Source of the DNA: Chlorophyllum brunneum
Taxonomy: Eukaryota > Basidiomycota > Agaricomycetes > Agaricales > Agaricaceae
Assembly (NCBI GenBank): GCA_963576785.1
Contig: OY756146.1
Coordinates: 124,001 to 188,000 of the forward strand
Length of the DNA stretch: 64,000 nt
Reading direction: 5' to 3'
Shown piece after piece: positions 21,678 to 33,545 of this stretch. The notes beneath the pieces were generated by a model. That model was not told the DNA's origin and did not search any database. It saw only the letters and a list, made by a program, of their open reading frames with translations. The position numbers were made by a program, and so were the translations under genes. The first letter of the stretch is position 1; each line of letters opens with the position of its first letter.

Positions 21678-22189
21678 CTGGCTTAGGGTAGGTGGGTTAT
21701 TGTCCGGCACCGGTGACCCCTGGCGAAGACCTGGCGACAGTTCCGATGACCGATGAACGGACCTGGACCCCACAGCGACTAGGTGTGGTGAAGATGCCGA
21801 TAGCCACACAAATGGTGCGGTCAAATACTCTGGCAAGGGTGACCGTGGCTGGGGGACTGGGTCTTAGTAAAAGGGGTTGGGGCTCAGCTGGGCTAGTAAC
21901 TGGGTGCGTCTCCACCGCCGGGCATTTACAGTGAATCAACACCTACTGACCGGGCCTGGTCTTTGGACTGGGTCGCTGGTTGGGGGACCTTCCTGCCCAC
22001 TCGCCTCCTCTAGCGTCCACCCCCTCGCCCTTCGGGCTCGGGAGTAGGTCGCAGTTCCTCCTACCGTTGGTCTCGGGCAATGGTACTTCTGCTTGGTAGG
22101 GCGTAGTTACCACTTTCTCCGTAGATACCCGCTAGTTTACTCTTTTGTATCCCGGCCGCGGGCTGTGTTCGAGCGCCGCGTAATAAATT

Positions 22190-22200
22190 GGCCCTAGGCC
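22190..22200 (+). promoter_or_regulatory. Terminal hairpin of LINE B 3' end
   Basis: GGCC-CTA-GGCC lies 6-7 nt before the poly(A). The same hairpin (GGCCTTAGGCC) ends the B copies at 30314-30324 and near 33513, and its complement is at 4751-4761. Likely read by the RT at the start of cDNA synthesis; inference. Confidence 0.55.
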
Positions 22201-23875
22201 ATGATTCAAAAAAAAAAAAAAAAAAAAAAAGATGACCTTGAGATAGGACTTCGACTGAGGGAGGCCAACTGTAAAAACAGTTCCCTGAGGGACGGCCTTC
22301 GAGATCCACAACCTAGTGACCTCCAGGTTGGCAGGGGTGGGGACAGCGTTGGTGCGCAGAGCAAAACCCCCATACTCGGCAGAGGTAGACTCTACTCGAA
22401 TGTGGAGGCGTGAGTCCACGAAGCCACGGTTAACCATGGTTTCGAGGTGGAACGAGGAGACTTCGGGGGTAGCCTCGAAATCAACGATCAACTGGCGCCG
22501 TGAGGGGCCAGCGGTGGTCATCCTGGGCTTCTTCTTAGAAGCTTTGGACTTAGGAGGAGAGGCCTGCTCGCCCATGGCGAGGATCCTGTCCAGAGGAAGC
22601 GAGGGGAACATTTGTGCCAATTGCACAACAGTCCCCGATGCTGTAGTCACCTTCCCCTTTCCTTTCGGTTGGGGGACAGGCTCCTTGGCCACAGCAGAGA
22701 ACGTTCTCTTGTTCCCTGGTTTAGCGGCTGGAGTAGAAGGAGCAGGAGGAGCCACCGGCTTGCGCTGGTAGGTCCCCTTGCCCGCAAGAGGAGACGGTCC
22801 CACCCCTCCGGGGCGAGGACCACTCAGAGCACCCTCTGGACCAGGCATCGGGACGTCTGGGTCCTGGGGGGGGGATCCAGCCTGGGGAGGCCGGGGAGTA
22901 ACTCGAGCTCCTGGTACTGGAGGAGTACGGGGAGCTGGAGGCTGAGGAGTGGGAGCGGCGGGGGCCAGTCCCATAGATGCGCTCAGGACGGTACCAACGG
23001 TAGGCATCCCGAAGCCGAGCTCGACAGTGGACCATCCACTGTCGTCAATAGCCTTGCACAGCTGAATAATCGATCGTGCAAGGGGGTACACAGACTTACC
23101 CGGGAGGGTAGTCCAGTCGATGTTCTCCACCGTCTTGTTAAGGAAGGTGGAGATGATATCCAGCGAGTCCGAGGCCGCTTCGAGGTCCCCTGCAACACTT
23201 TCGACAGTGTTCAGAAGATGGCAGGAGTACGGGGACGAGGAGCTGGAGGAGGAGGGCGCAGGGCTAGGTGCGCTGGGGGTAGGGCCCCGAGGGGGAGTCA
23301 TGGGATCTTCGTCGAACCCTCCTAACTCGCCAAAATCCTCCACAGCGGGCCCAGGCGATGGCGAGGTTGCGCGTGAGGGGTTGCGTGAACCCCTCCTGCC
23401 GGTGGGAGTTCGGAGAAGGTCAGGCGGCCCTCTAGAACGACTAGATTTGCGCTGACAACGGATAGGTCCTGTTGAGGACCTGCGGATGGTGTCGAGAGTG
23501 TCGGGGGACTCAGGGACTTGGCGCCCGGTCCCCCCGCCGAATGGGTGGTGCGAAGACATGCGGAATGGCCGCGGGTGTATTCCTAGTAAGCTAGGACACC
23601 GAAACAAGTGAGTACAGCGGATAAGACGATGAGGTCGATTTGTTTACGCTTGTTTACTGGTGGAAGTACCAAATCAAGAAGCGCGGCGCCAGTTGATCAT
23701 TGACTTCGAGGTTACCCCCGAAGTCTCCTCTTTCCACCTCGAGACCATGGTTAACCGTGGTTTTGTGGATTCACGCCTTCATATCCGAGTAGAGTCTACC
23801 TCTGCTGAGTATGGGGGTTTTGCTCTGCGTACCAATGCTGTCCCCACCCCTGCTGACCTTGAGGTCGCCAGGACG

Positions 23876-25895
23876 GGGTAGATTCTTTGCCTCTTACTTG
23901 GTTGGCCGCTCTACGCAGTATGCGTGGGGGGACCACAAGTCTGATCTCAGACAGGCGGACGTTGGGGTCGGTCAGGGCTCTTCGCTCTCTCCTGTCCTCT
24001 CCGGTCTCTATCTTGCCCCCTTCATGAAGCTTTATGACAGGGAGGCGATCGCTCTTGGGAGCACTCTGCTCTCATACGTCGACGATGGCCTCGTCATTGC
24101 CCAAGCTAAAACTTGGGAACCTAATTTGGTATGCCTCAAGCAGGCATACCAGATTATTTATCGCCTGACTACTGCGTTTGGGCTTGCCGTCGAGCACGAC
24201 AAGTCTGAAGTCTTTCATTTCTCCCGTAAACGGGGAGATGACAACCCTCCGCTAGATTTGGGGTATGCTCCCCATACCGGCGATACTCCGCTTCGCCCCA
24301 AGACCCACTGGAGGTACTTGGGTTTCTTCTTCGATCGCGCTCTTACGTTTAAGGAGCACGTTCGGCATTACGCTACTAAGTCTCTGTCCACGGTCAAGGC
24401 CATGGGCATGCTTGGTAACTCTTCGCGAGGCCTTCTTCCTACTCAGAAGAGGACTCTGTACCGCTCGTGCGTAGTGCCTATCGCTACGTATGGGTTTCGA
24501 CTCTGGTTTTATGAAGGGGCCCGTAACAAGGCCCTTCTGAAACAACTCAACACTATGCAACGTAAGGCTGCATTGTGGATCACTGGTGCATTTCGCACTA
24601 GTCCTACCGGAGGAGCTGAGGCTTTAGCTGGCCTCATCCCCATCCATCTTCATCTCAGGAAGTTAGCTGCCCGTGCTGTCCACAGGGTGGCTACGCTTTC
24701 CGACAATCACCCTGTTCGTTCCGTTATGGGGCGTCAGTATATAGGGGGTTGTGTTCCACACCCCAGATCGATCGCTCTTATGACCCCCGCCCAGGCGGGT
24801 AAGGTCAAGGGGCCGGTCACGGAGGCAAACTCTCGTTTGCCAGACCTAACGGAGACGTTCGAGCCGTTTGCGCTCGAGGCGTCCCCAGGTTCCCGTCTCC
24901 TGGACCGGTTCTCGGCCCAAGTGACTTACAAGACGTATGACGCCTCGCTCGGGGGAAACCCTGCGGGTCGCCAGGTGGATTTGCTCAATGATACCCTTCG
25001 TGGGTATCGTGAGGACAGACAGGTTGTCTACGCAGCGACGGACGCAAGTCTGCCGCTGGTGGGGGACTTCCAGGCAGTTTCTGCTGCCCACGTTTATAGG
25101 GGGACATGCTTGCTTCGCGCGACGCGTCACCCGGCCGGCAAGGTTACAGCCCCAGATGCTGAACTGTTCGCCATCCATATGGCTCTGGGAACTGCCGCGG
25201 CAGTCTCTGAGGCTGTGCACATTGCGGTCTTTACGGACTCGGTTGGTTCTGCCAAGCGAGCTCTCGACCCATCCGTACACTCAGGCCAGGGCCATTCCCT
25301 GGCGGTGTGTCGTCTTTTGGTGGATTGGTTCAGGGATCGCCCTGACCGCTCCCTCACCTTCTGGTCCGTTCCGTCATCAGCGAAATGGTCCATTCATCAT
25401 GGTGTGCATGTATTTGCCACCGATCTTCAGGTTGCCGCCGGACGTCGTCCAGCGACATCTATTGACTCGCTGCGTAAAATCAACGTGGCAACTATACAGA
25501 AGGCCTGGAAAGTCACTTTCCAGGACTCCTCTTATCGCGGTTCGAACTTCCTTGCTCTCAAGGATAGTAAGGACAAGGTGTTACAGCCAACGTACCTCCA
25601 CGGGGGTTCGTGGCTTCCTTCTTTTCCCTCTCAGTCCGTCGCGACGAGAGCGAACCGTGCCATCCTCGGGCACGCTCCAACCGGCGAGTACCGCTCCCGG
25701 TTTCATCCTCTAGAGCCTATTGGCTGCGAGTGTGGGGCTCCTTTGGAGACTCGCACTCATATCTTGTGCTCTTGTCCTCTGTACAAGAGGCGTCGTGGCT
25801 TGCCGGTCTCTATTGACCAGCTTGTTAGTTTTCTTAAACGCAATCCTTCTGCGTTTGCGTTTAAGTCCAACACACCGCTTGCGGGAGTTGGATAA
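23876..25895 (+). CDS. LINE A ORF2 C-terminal part (RT, RNase H, knuckle), intact frame
   Basis: Uninterrupted to TAA 25895. RT palm with GQGSSLSP (about 23970) and SYVDDGLV (about 24072-24095), thumb FFFDRALTFKEH (about 24330), RNase H (ATDASLPLV near 25035, ELFAIHMAL, FTDSVGSAK near 25240) and the C-terminal C-x-C-x8-H-x3-C knuckle near 25725. The endonuclease and the first RT block are missing through 5' truncation, so it cannot work alone. The frame upstream to 23811 is only the host ORF1 fragment read through the junction. Confidence 0.9.
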
Positions 25896-26202
25896 CGCGG
25901 CGCGGCCCCTGCTAGCTTCCCATGTCTTTGACGTGTGTAGAAGTTAATTGCGAATTGACGCATACTCTCCTTAGGGAGGGGAGGCAAGGGGTCGCTCTAC
26001 GTATCTGGTCTAGGATTCACACGTCCGTGCGTGTTCCCGCGACCCTTCACCCAGACCGCCTGTCGGCGGTCTAGTTCGGCCAGGGGAGAGCCTATCTTCG
26101 TACATCTCTATATTGTAGCCTACATGTCACAGTAGATACAGGTGGACTGCGATCGCGCACCACCTTAAACATGTTGATTTAAAAAAAAAAAAAAAAAAAA
26201 AA
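23876..26202 (+). mobile_element. LINE A, young 5'-truncated copy with 15-bp TSD
   Basis: TSD GAGGTCGCCAGGACG at 23861-23875 and 26203-26217, within ORF1 of the outer hybrid LINE. It starts in RT (GRFFASYLVG) and ends with the A 3' UTR, hairpin near 26062-26081 and a 22-nt poly(A) (26181-26202). CpG-rich. Confidence 0.95.
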
Positions 26203-26217
26203 GAGGTCGCCAGGACG

Positions 26218-26931
26218 TGGATCTCGAAGGCCGTCCCTCAGGGAACTGTATTTACAGTTGGCCTCCCTCAGTCGAAGTCCTACCTCAAGGTCATCGACGT
26301 CCCCTTCTTCAGGATCGGCGAGACTCGCTGGTCCTCGTTCGAGATCGAACAGATCATGAAACGCACAGCATTTTCTGACCTCTTCACGTTAATGGGACCC
26401 CCCTGTATTTCGAGGAACTCTGAGGCATCTGATACCGCCACGGTGTACTTCAATATTCACGACTCTCAGAAGGGTCAATGGGCGAACCTCCTCCTCAGGA
26501 AATCGCTCCATATCGGTGGATACACCTGTCCTATTAGGCCGTCCGCAGCCTCCCCGGGGGTGTCTCTGTGCAAGCGTTGCTTCCACTGGGGTCACCCCAT
26601 TCAATTCTGCAAGGCACAGGCCTTGAAATGTCCGACCTGTGGTGGTCCTCATTGCGAGGAACATCACCGAACTCTCTGTGGGCGCTGCAAGGGTAACTCC
26701 AGCGTGCAGCCCCCCATCCCTCCTACACCGGCAGATGAGCCTTGTCCTCATACGCTGCGTTGTCTCAACTGCCGGGGTCCCCACTATACGACCTCGAAGA
26801 AGTGCAAATTTTTTGATGCTCGGTTTGAACCTGAGAAAATCAAGAAGTTCTATCGTGAGGTGAGTAACAACCGTCTTCGGCAGCGATCTCCCCTCATCAA
26901 CCCTCGTACTCTACAGCTTGCCAATGAATAG
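26218..26931 (+). pseudogene. LINE A ORF1 C-terminal part (zinc knuckles)
   Basis: Resumes ORF1 after the inserted LINE A (its upstream part is 23684-23875). Contains the FRIGETRWSSFEIEQIM segment and the three cysteine knuckles at 26565-26800, then TAG at 26929-26931. ORF2 starts at ATG 26924. Open over this stretch. The N-terminal half of ORF1 is missing. Confidence 0.85.
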
Positions 26932-28668
26932 GCGACCTCTAGAATTACGAAGTCTCCGTGTGTACCAACAGAACTTAAATAAAAATTATGATTTATTGGA
27001 CACTTTACTTGAGGACCTCAAAGATCTCTTTGATATTCTCTTTCTTCAAGAACCTCCCTGGCGGTTCATCAGATCCGCCCCCTCCACGACCTCTGTTGAG
27101 GGGGACGACGTTATTGGCGCCCCCAAGCACCCCGAGTGGCTGTGCATGGTTCGGGCCCCAGAGCCTGGCTCTGACCCACGGGTTATGACATTTGTCCATA
27201 ACCGGCTGTCTTCTCTGAGACTGTCCTATCGGACGGATCTCATCAATCACCGTGACATCATGGTTCTCTCCCTATTTTTGGGGAACGAGACCCTGAATCT
27301 CATGAATGTTTACTCCAACTCGGAACACACGGCGATTCAGTTCCTGGCGGACCGGGCTGCTACTTTGCCCAAGCATGTCTATATGGGCGGCGACTTCAAT
27401 TGCCATTCTGAGCTTTGGGACCCAAATTATGGCTCCCACTCGGGTACCTCGCAGTCTCTGATCTCCATCGGGACAGACATTGGTCTAGACCTCGCCCTTC
27501 CGGTCGAGCCTGGGCCTACTCACATTCCGCACAATGAGGATCTTCGACCGTCGGTCATTGATCTGGCATTTGTTCCATCAGACCTGTCTATTTCTCATAG
27601 ACCCAGGTTGGATTACTCCCTTAGGGGTCCTTCAGACCACGTTCCGCTGGTTCTGATGCTTCCAGTCATTCCCACGATAGTGGAGACTCACAGGAAAACC
27701 CTGCCGCATGATGGTGGCGAAGAGGTAGTGCTCTTCCTCACTGATATTATTCGGGACCTCCGTGAAGTAGCTAGGCTTCCGGAACCTACCACTACTGATG
27801 AGGTTGAGGCTGCGGTTCACACCGTGGCAGAGGCCTTCTCCACCGCGTGGGAAGCCCACGCAGTAGACATCATGATCACTCGCCGCTCTAAACCCTGGTG
27901 GAACCAGGAATGCCGCGAAACTTTTGGGAGATATCGTGAGACTTGGTCCCACGATGACTACTCTGACTTTAGATGCGCTAAGAAGTGCGCCAAGCGCAAC
28001 TTCTTTGATGCTCGCATCGAGGAGATTGCTTCTACGAACAAGCGACCATGGGACCTTATGGAATGGGTCCAAAAGCGGAAGCTTCCACCCTGCGAGGCTA
28101 TCCAGTACAATGGAGAGCCATGTCATGCGCTCCCGGATCTCTGGGACGCACTTCACAATACCTACAACTCAGCTTCTGGCCGAGCTGTGGATATTTCTGT
28201 TCTTGATCCACTGCCCAGCCTCACGGCTCGGGAGTGGGTCCGCTTTTCAGCCTTAGAGCTGATGGATGCCCTTAGCGCATGCTCGGGTGTGTCCGCTCCG
28301 GGGCCGGACCATGTAACATGGACCCACCTCAAGGAGATCACCGAGGACCCTGATGTCCTTCGGCTATTCATCGGGATAGCCAATGCCTGCATGAGTGTGG
28401 GTCATTGGCCATCCCATTTCAAGGAAAGCTTGTCGGTTATCATACCGAAGCCGGGCAAGCCATCCTATTCAACGCCCAAGACATTCAGGCCCATCGTGCT
28501 CCTGAACACTTTTGGTAAACTCATCGAGAAAATGATCTCGAATCGCCTCCAGTTTGACTCAGTCAAGCATGGAGTGTTTCATCCAAATTAGCTTGGTGGT
28601 ATCCATCAGAGGTCCACTGATGATGCTGGGATGCTCCTAACCCACATCGTTCGCGCAGGGTGGGCCAA
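26924..28668 (+). pseudogene. LINE A ORF2 N-terminal part (endonuclease, start of RT)
   Basis: Open from ATG 26924 to a TAG at 28589-28591, where other copies read CAG (HPNQLGG). Complete APE endonuclease: QEPPW near 27050, GGDFNCHSELW near 27385, SDHVPL near 27636, then KPWWNQEC and the pre-RT linker, and RT block IIPKPGKP. After the stop the frame goes on to the GWAK point at 28668, where family B sequence takes over. This is the most complete endonuclease frame on the plus strand. Confidence 0.87.
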
Positions 28669-29796
28669 GCTCCAGGAAGTCTGGAGATGTCAATCCCCCC
28701 TTGACTTGGGCTTCGTTCCATTCACAGGGGACACTCCTCTTCACCCTAAGACCTATTGGAGGTACCTGGGCTTTTACTTCGATCATGCCCTGAATTTTCA
28801 GGAACACATTCGACACTATTCCACCAAAGCTCTCTCCACTGTGAACTCGTTCTCGTGACGAGAGGGCTGTACATATAAGGCATCTGAATGGCACCTTGGA
28901 ACGTGCCAATGCTGACCCTCGAGTTCTCACTGTGGCCACGGACACTAGTCTACTGCTGTGGGGGGGGGTTCCAGGCAGTCTCCGCTGCCCATATCTACTG
29001 GTCAGGCTGGCGTGTCTTCCAGACGAGACATGCAGCAGGTTGAGTGACGGCTCCTGATGCAGAGCTGTACACTATCTGGATCACGATTGGAAAGGCCACT
29101 GGCCTTCCTGACTGCGACTCCATTGTCTTGTTCACTGACTCCCTTGGCTCTGCCAAGAGAGTGGCAGACCCCTCTGTTCACTCTGGCCAGCTTCACTCAC
29201 TTGCTGTGTGTAGCGCTCTTATGGAGTGGTTTAAGGGTCACCCCGAATGCTCCATTCACATCTGGCACACCTACTCTTTGGAGAAGTGGGCCATTCATGG
29301 TACCGTACACCAGTACTGCACCGAACTTCAGGTTGCTGCGGGTTCCTGTCCGCAAACCTCCCTTGACTCCCTTTGTCAGAGGGTTGTCAAATCCTGCCAG
29401 GATGCCTGGATCACTCGATTCCAGGATCCTACCTACTCGGGTAGCCAGTTCATGGCTCTCGAAGGGTGCAACGGTAAGCCCCTCCAGCCCACTTACCTCC
29501 ATGGAGGGTCATGGCTGCCTTCTGCTGCAGCAGAGTCCAACTTGCTGTCCACCCACATGTGTAGGGTTATACTCAACCATGCGCCTATTGGGGCCTATAG
29601 GTCTCGGTTCTTCCAGGACAAACCATTCTGGTGTCCATGCGGGGCTCCTTTTGAGTCTCGTATGCATATTCTTACCAACTGTAGTTGGTTTGACACCTCT
29701 CGGGGGTACCCTGCTATGCCGGGTGCCCTTGTCAAGTTCTTGAAAGCGAACCCTCAGGTGTTCGCTTTCCCATCCGTTCCCCAGGGAATTGGATAA
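28669..29796 (+). pseudogene. LINE B RT remnant, RNase H and knuckle
   Basis: Starts with the B segment before the RT thumb (SPLDLGF, WRYLGFYFD), jumps at about 28843 to the region just before RNase H, and is open from 29044 to TAA 29796. FTDSLGSAK near 29130 and the CPCG...H...C knuckle near 29640 are intact; the first RNase H strand (TDAS in other copies) reads TDTS and is followed by frame lesions near 28960-29040. Non-functional. Confidence 0.8.
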
Positions 29797-30347
29797 CTGG
29801 CTTAGGGTAGGTGGGTTATTGTCTGGCACTGGAGAACTCCGGTGGAAGTCCGGCGAAGACTCTCGGAGTTTTATGAATGGAGTTGTCCCCTTTGGTGACT
29901 AGGTGTGGTGAAGATGCCGATAGCCACACAAATGGTGCGGCCTATTACTCCGGCAAGGGTGACCGCAGCCGGGGGGATGACTCATAGTAAGAGGAACTTT
30001 GAGGGCTAGTAACTAGACCGGTAACTGGAGCGTTTCCACTGCTGGGCATTTACAGTGAATCAACACCTACTGACCGGGCCTGGTCTTTGGACTGGGTCGC
30101 TGGTTGGGGGACCTCCCTGCCCACTCGTCTCCTCTGGCATCCACTCCCCTCGCCCTCTGGGCTTGGGAGTAGGATACAATTCTGTCTAATATTGGTTTCG
30201 GGCAATGGTACGTCTGCTTAGTGGGGCATGTCCACTACCTCTCCGTAGATACCTGCTAGATTACTCTTTTGTACTCTGGCCGCGGGCTGTGTTCGAGCGC
30301 CATGTAATAAATCGGCCTTAGGCCATGATCAAAAAAAAAAAAAAAAA
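29797..30347 (+). other. LINE B 3' UTR with terminal hairpin and poly(A)
   Basis: About 530 nt of non-coding family B 3' UTR, alignable to 21678-22230 and 32994-33545. Contains a GTGTGG...CCACAC pairing near 29903-29928 and the terminal hairpin GGCC-TTA-GGCC at 30314-30324, then poly(A) 30331-30347. Confidence 0.8.
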
Positions 30348-32993
30348 GATGCCCTTCACATGACATACAACTCTGCTGCTGATCGGTGGTGTGATACGTC
30401 TGTTCTTGACCCCCTCCCAGACCTTCCAGTCCAGGAGTGGGCCCCCTTCTTGGCATTGGAACTTAAGGAGGCTCTGTCCTCCTGTTCTAATATGTCCTCT
30501 CCAGGACCAGACCATGTTACATGGTCCCACCTTAAATACATTGTCATCGATGAAGATTGTTTGACGGTGTTCTTGTGCTTGGCCAATGCTTGCCTCAGAG
30601 TGGGGCACTGGCCTCGCAGTTTCAAGGAGTTGCTTTCAGTTATCATTCCAAAGCCGGGAAAGCCCTCCTACTCTACCCCCAAGGGATTCACGCCAATTGT
30701 CCTCCTGAACACTCTTGGTAAACTGGTTAAGAAAATGCTTTCCAACCACATCCAGTTTGATGCCATTAAACATGACATCTTTCATCCCCATCAACTCGGA
30801 GGCATTCGCCAACGTTCCACTGAGGACGCCGGGTTGTTCCTTACCCACCTAGTTTGTGCTGGGTGGGCTAAAGGTCTCAAGACGAGCGTGGTTGCCTTTG
30901 ACATTGCCCAGTTCTTCCCCTCTCTGAACCATGAGATGCTCATGGCCATTCTCACCAAGCAGGGGTTCTCACTCAATGTTCGAACCTTTTTTGCTTCTTA
31001 CTTGGTGGGCCATTCCACTGTTTACACATGGAACGGCTTCTCCTCTGATCCCCGGGGCACAGATGTGGGCATTGGACAGGGCTCTGCCATGTCCCCCATC
31101 CTCTCTGGCCTCTATATTGCACCTCTTATGAAGGTTTTCAACTTGTGGGTTACTTCCCCTGGGAGCACTCTGCTGTCGTATGTTGATGACAGTACCATCG
31201 TTGTCCAGGCTAAGACCTGGGACGAGAACTTGGATACCCTCAAGGGGGCATACATTGTTCTCTTTAATCTTTTTGTAGCGTTCGTGCTTGTCATGGAGCA
31301 TGACAAGTCCGAGCTTTTCCACTTCTCCAGGAAGTCTGGAGATGTCAATCCCCCCCTTGACTTGGGCTTTGTTCCATTCACAGGGGACACTCCTCTTCAC
31401 CCTAAGACCTATTGGAGGTACCTGGGCTTTTACTTCGATCGTGCCCTGAATTTTCAGGAACACATTCGACATTATTCCACCAAAGCTCTCTCCACCGTGA
31501 AAGCGATGGGGATGTTGGGTAACTCCTCCCGCGGTCTGACCCCCAAGTAGAAGCAGCTCCTCTTCAGGTCATGCATCATGCCTATTGCAATGTATGGCTT
31601 CTGTCTGTGGTACTTTGATAAGGCTTGGTGTAAGGGCCTCATCAAATCCCTTAATACTATGCAATGCAAGGCTGCATTGTGGATTACTGGGGCGTTCCGC
31701 ACCTCCCCCTCTGGCGGCGCCGAAGCCCTTGCTGGTCTCATCCCCGTCCACCTCCATCTGAAGAAGTTGGCTTCAAGAGCAAACTACCGTCTCTCCATCC
31801 TCTCCGATACTCACCCTCTTTGATCCCTTCTTGATCATCTGAATGCCAAGGGTGCCCCCCCACACCCCCTCTCCATCTCCCTCCTGTCTGACTGTCTCAT
31901 CAGGCAGGTCAAAGGTTCCCTTATGGAAGCCGTCTCTGTGCTCCCATCCCTCACTGAACAGTTTGACCCCTGCTCTGCAGTGGCTCAGCCTGGTCACTGT
32001 CTCCTGGACTGCTTTGCGGCCCAGGTCTCCTTCCATGACTCTCCTCGTTCATGTGACAAGAGGGCTGTGCATATAAGGCATCTGAATAGCACTTTGGAAC
32101 ATGCTAATGCCAATCCTCGGGTTCTCACTGTGGCCACGGACGCTAGTCTACTGCTGCGGGGAGAATTCCAGGCAGTTTCCGCTGCCCATATATATCGGTC
32201 AGGCCAGTGTGTCTTCCAGACAAGACATGTGGTAGGTCAAGTGACAGCTCCTGATGCTGAGCTGTATGCTATCCGGATCGCAATTGGGAAGGCCGTCAGC
32301 CTCCCTGATTGTGACTCCATTGTTTTGTTCACTGACTCCCTTGGCTCGGCCAAGAGAGCGGTGGACCCCTCCGTTCACTCGGGTCAGGCTCATTCGCTTG
32401 CCATGTGCAATGCTCTCATGGAGTGGTTCAAGGGTCACCCCGAATGCTCCATTCACATCTGGCACACCTACTCTTCGGAGAAGTGGGCCGTTCATGGTAC
32501 CGTACATCAGTACTGTACTGAGCTACAGGTTGCTGCGGGTTCCCGTCTGCGAACCTCCCTTGACTCCCTTTGTCAGAGGGTTGTCAAATCCTGCCAGAAT
32601 GCCTAGATCACTCAATTCCAGGATCCCACTTACTTGGGCAGCCAATTTATGGCTCTCGAAGGGCGTAAAGGTAAGCCCCTCCAGCCCACTTACCTCCATG
32701 GAGGTTCGTGGCTGCCTTCCACTGCAGCGGAGTCTAACTCGCTGTCTGCCTGCATGTGTAGAGTTATTCTCAACCATGCGCCTATCGGGGCCTATAGGTC
32801 TCGATTCTTCCAGGATGAACCGTTCTGGTGTCCATGTGGGGCTCCTTTTGAGTCTCATGTGCATATTCTTACCAACTGTAGTCAGTTTGACACCTCTAGG
32901 GGGTACCCTGCCATGCCGGGTGCTCTCGTCAAGTTCTTAAAAGCAAACCCTCAGGCATTCGCTTTCCCATCCGTTCCTCAGGGAATTGGATAA
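30348..32993 (+). pseudogene. LINE B ORF2 (RT, RNase H, knuckle), broken
   Basis: RT from DPLPDLPV through IIPKPGKPSYS, AFDIAQFFPSLNH, GIGQGSAMSP and SYVDDSTIV (near 31180) to LGNSSRGLTPK, then TAG at 31548-31550 (CAG in other copies). Further stops at 31821-31823 (TGA at a CGA arginine codon) and 32604-32606. RNase H (VATDASLLLR near 32135, FTDSLGSAKR near 32330) and the terminal knuckle (near 32830) follow in the same general order to TAA 32993. The nonsense changes fit C-to-T or G-to-A decay. Confidence 0.85.
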
Positions 32994-33545
32994 CTGGCTC
33001 AGGGTAGGTGGGTTATTGTCCAGTGCCGGAGAACTCCGGCGAAAGTCTGGTGAAGACCTTCGGAGTTTTATGAGTGGAGCTGTCCCCTTCGGTGACTAGG
33101 TGTGGTGAAGACACCAATAGCCACGCAAATGGTGTGGCCTATTACTCTGGCAAGGGTGACCACGGCCGGGGGGATGACTCCTAGTAAGAAGAACTCCAAG
33201 GACTAGTAACTAGACCGGTAACTGGGGCGTTTCCACTGCTGGGCATTTACAGTGAATCAACACCTACTGACCGGGCCTGGTCTTCGGACTGGGTTGCTGG
33301 TTGGGAGACCTCCCTGCCCACTCACCTCTTCTGGCATCCACTCCCCTCACCCTTTGGGCTCGGGGGTAGGACACAATTCCTCCTACCATTGGTTTTGGGC
33401 AACGGTATGTTTGCTTGGTAGGGCGTAATTACCACTTTCTCCATAGATACCCACTAGTGTACTCGTCTGTATGCTGGCCACAGGCTGTGTTCGAGCACTG
33501 CATAATAAATTGGCCTTAGGCCACAATTTAAAAAAAAAAAAAAAA
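30348..33545 (+). mobile_element. LINE B, 5'-truncated copy with most of RT
   Basis: Begins just before the RT domain (YNSAADRW) directly after the tail of the hybrid LINE, and ends with the B 3' UTR and poly(A) 33530-33545. It is the longest view of family B in the window and shows how its RT differs from family A (about half the residues alike by eye). CpG-poor with several nonsense changes. No TSD recognised. Confidence 0.88.

Larger units (their letters stand above)
19958..22230 (+). mobile_element. LINE B, young 5'-truncated copy with 15-bp TSD
   Basis: Inserted in LINE A ORF1 (minus) with the perfect TSD GATGACCTTGAGATA at 19943-19957 and 22231-22245. It starts in the RT domain after the YVDD motif and ends with the B 3' UTR, terminal hairpin GGCCCTAGGCC (22190-22200) and 23 nt of poly(A). 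CpG-rich, hence young. Confidence 0.95.
19307..23559 (-). pseudogene. LINE A ORF1 (gag-like RNA-binding protein), split by LINE B
   Basis: ORF1 starts at ATG 23559 (MSSHHPF), reads open to about 22246, is interrupted by LINE B (19958-22230) and finishes at the TAG 19307-19309. N-terminal 200 residues are Pro/Ser-rich; a central folded region (VDFEATPEVSSFHLETMV) follows; the C-terminus holds three cysteine-rich knuckles (CKRCFHWGH...C, CPTCGGPH, CLNCRGPH). Removing the insertion with one TSD copy would leave an apparently open frame. Such proteins coat LINE RNA. The ORF1 stop and ORF2 start overlap by 8 nt. Confidence 0.88.
14107..23683 (-). mobile_element. LINE A, long copy reaching its 5' end, split by two insertions
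   Basis: Minus-strand family A in three blocks: 14107-15964, 17773-19957 and 22231-23683. Together they hold ORF2 from the knuckle-proximal region to its start, complete ORF1, and a 5' UTR of about 120 nt ending at the CGCTTCTTGATTTGG start (23683). It is interrupted by the chimeric non-coding element (15965-17772) and by LINE B (19958-22230), each with a 15-bp TSD. Its own 3' end is lost in the gap. A frame-disturbing deletion removes about 45 codons in the endonuclease-RT linker near 18510. Confidence 0.92.
23684..30347 (+). mobile_element. Hybrid LINE: family A 5' part, family B 3' part
   Basis: Plus strand, split by the LINE A insertion 23876-26202. It begins in ORF1 (RRQLI segment, 23684), continues with the rest of ORF1 and ORF2 of family A, then at about 28668 switches to family B RT, B RNase H, B 3' UTR, B terminal hairpin and poly(A) 30331-30347. 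A second internal jump at about 28843 removes the RT thumb to pre-RNase H segment. No TSD for the outer element is visible. Either template switching between A and B RNAs or recombination. Confidence 0.8.

Noticed and set aside
3876..33545. Regular A and T runs as possible terminators or microsatellites
   Set aside because: Each follows a LINE 3' UTR and marks a poly(A) tail in one orientation or the other.
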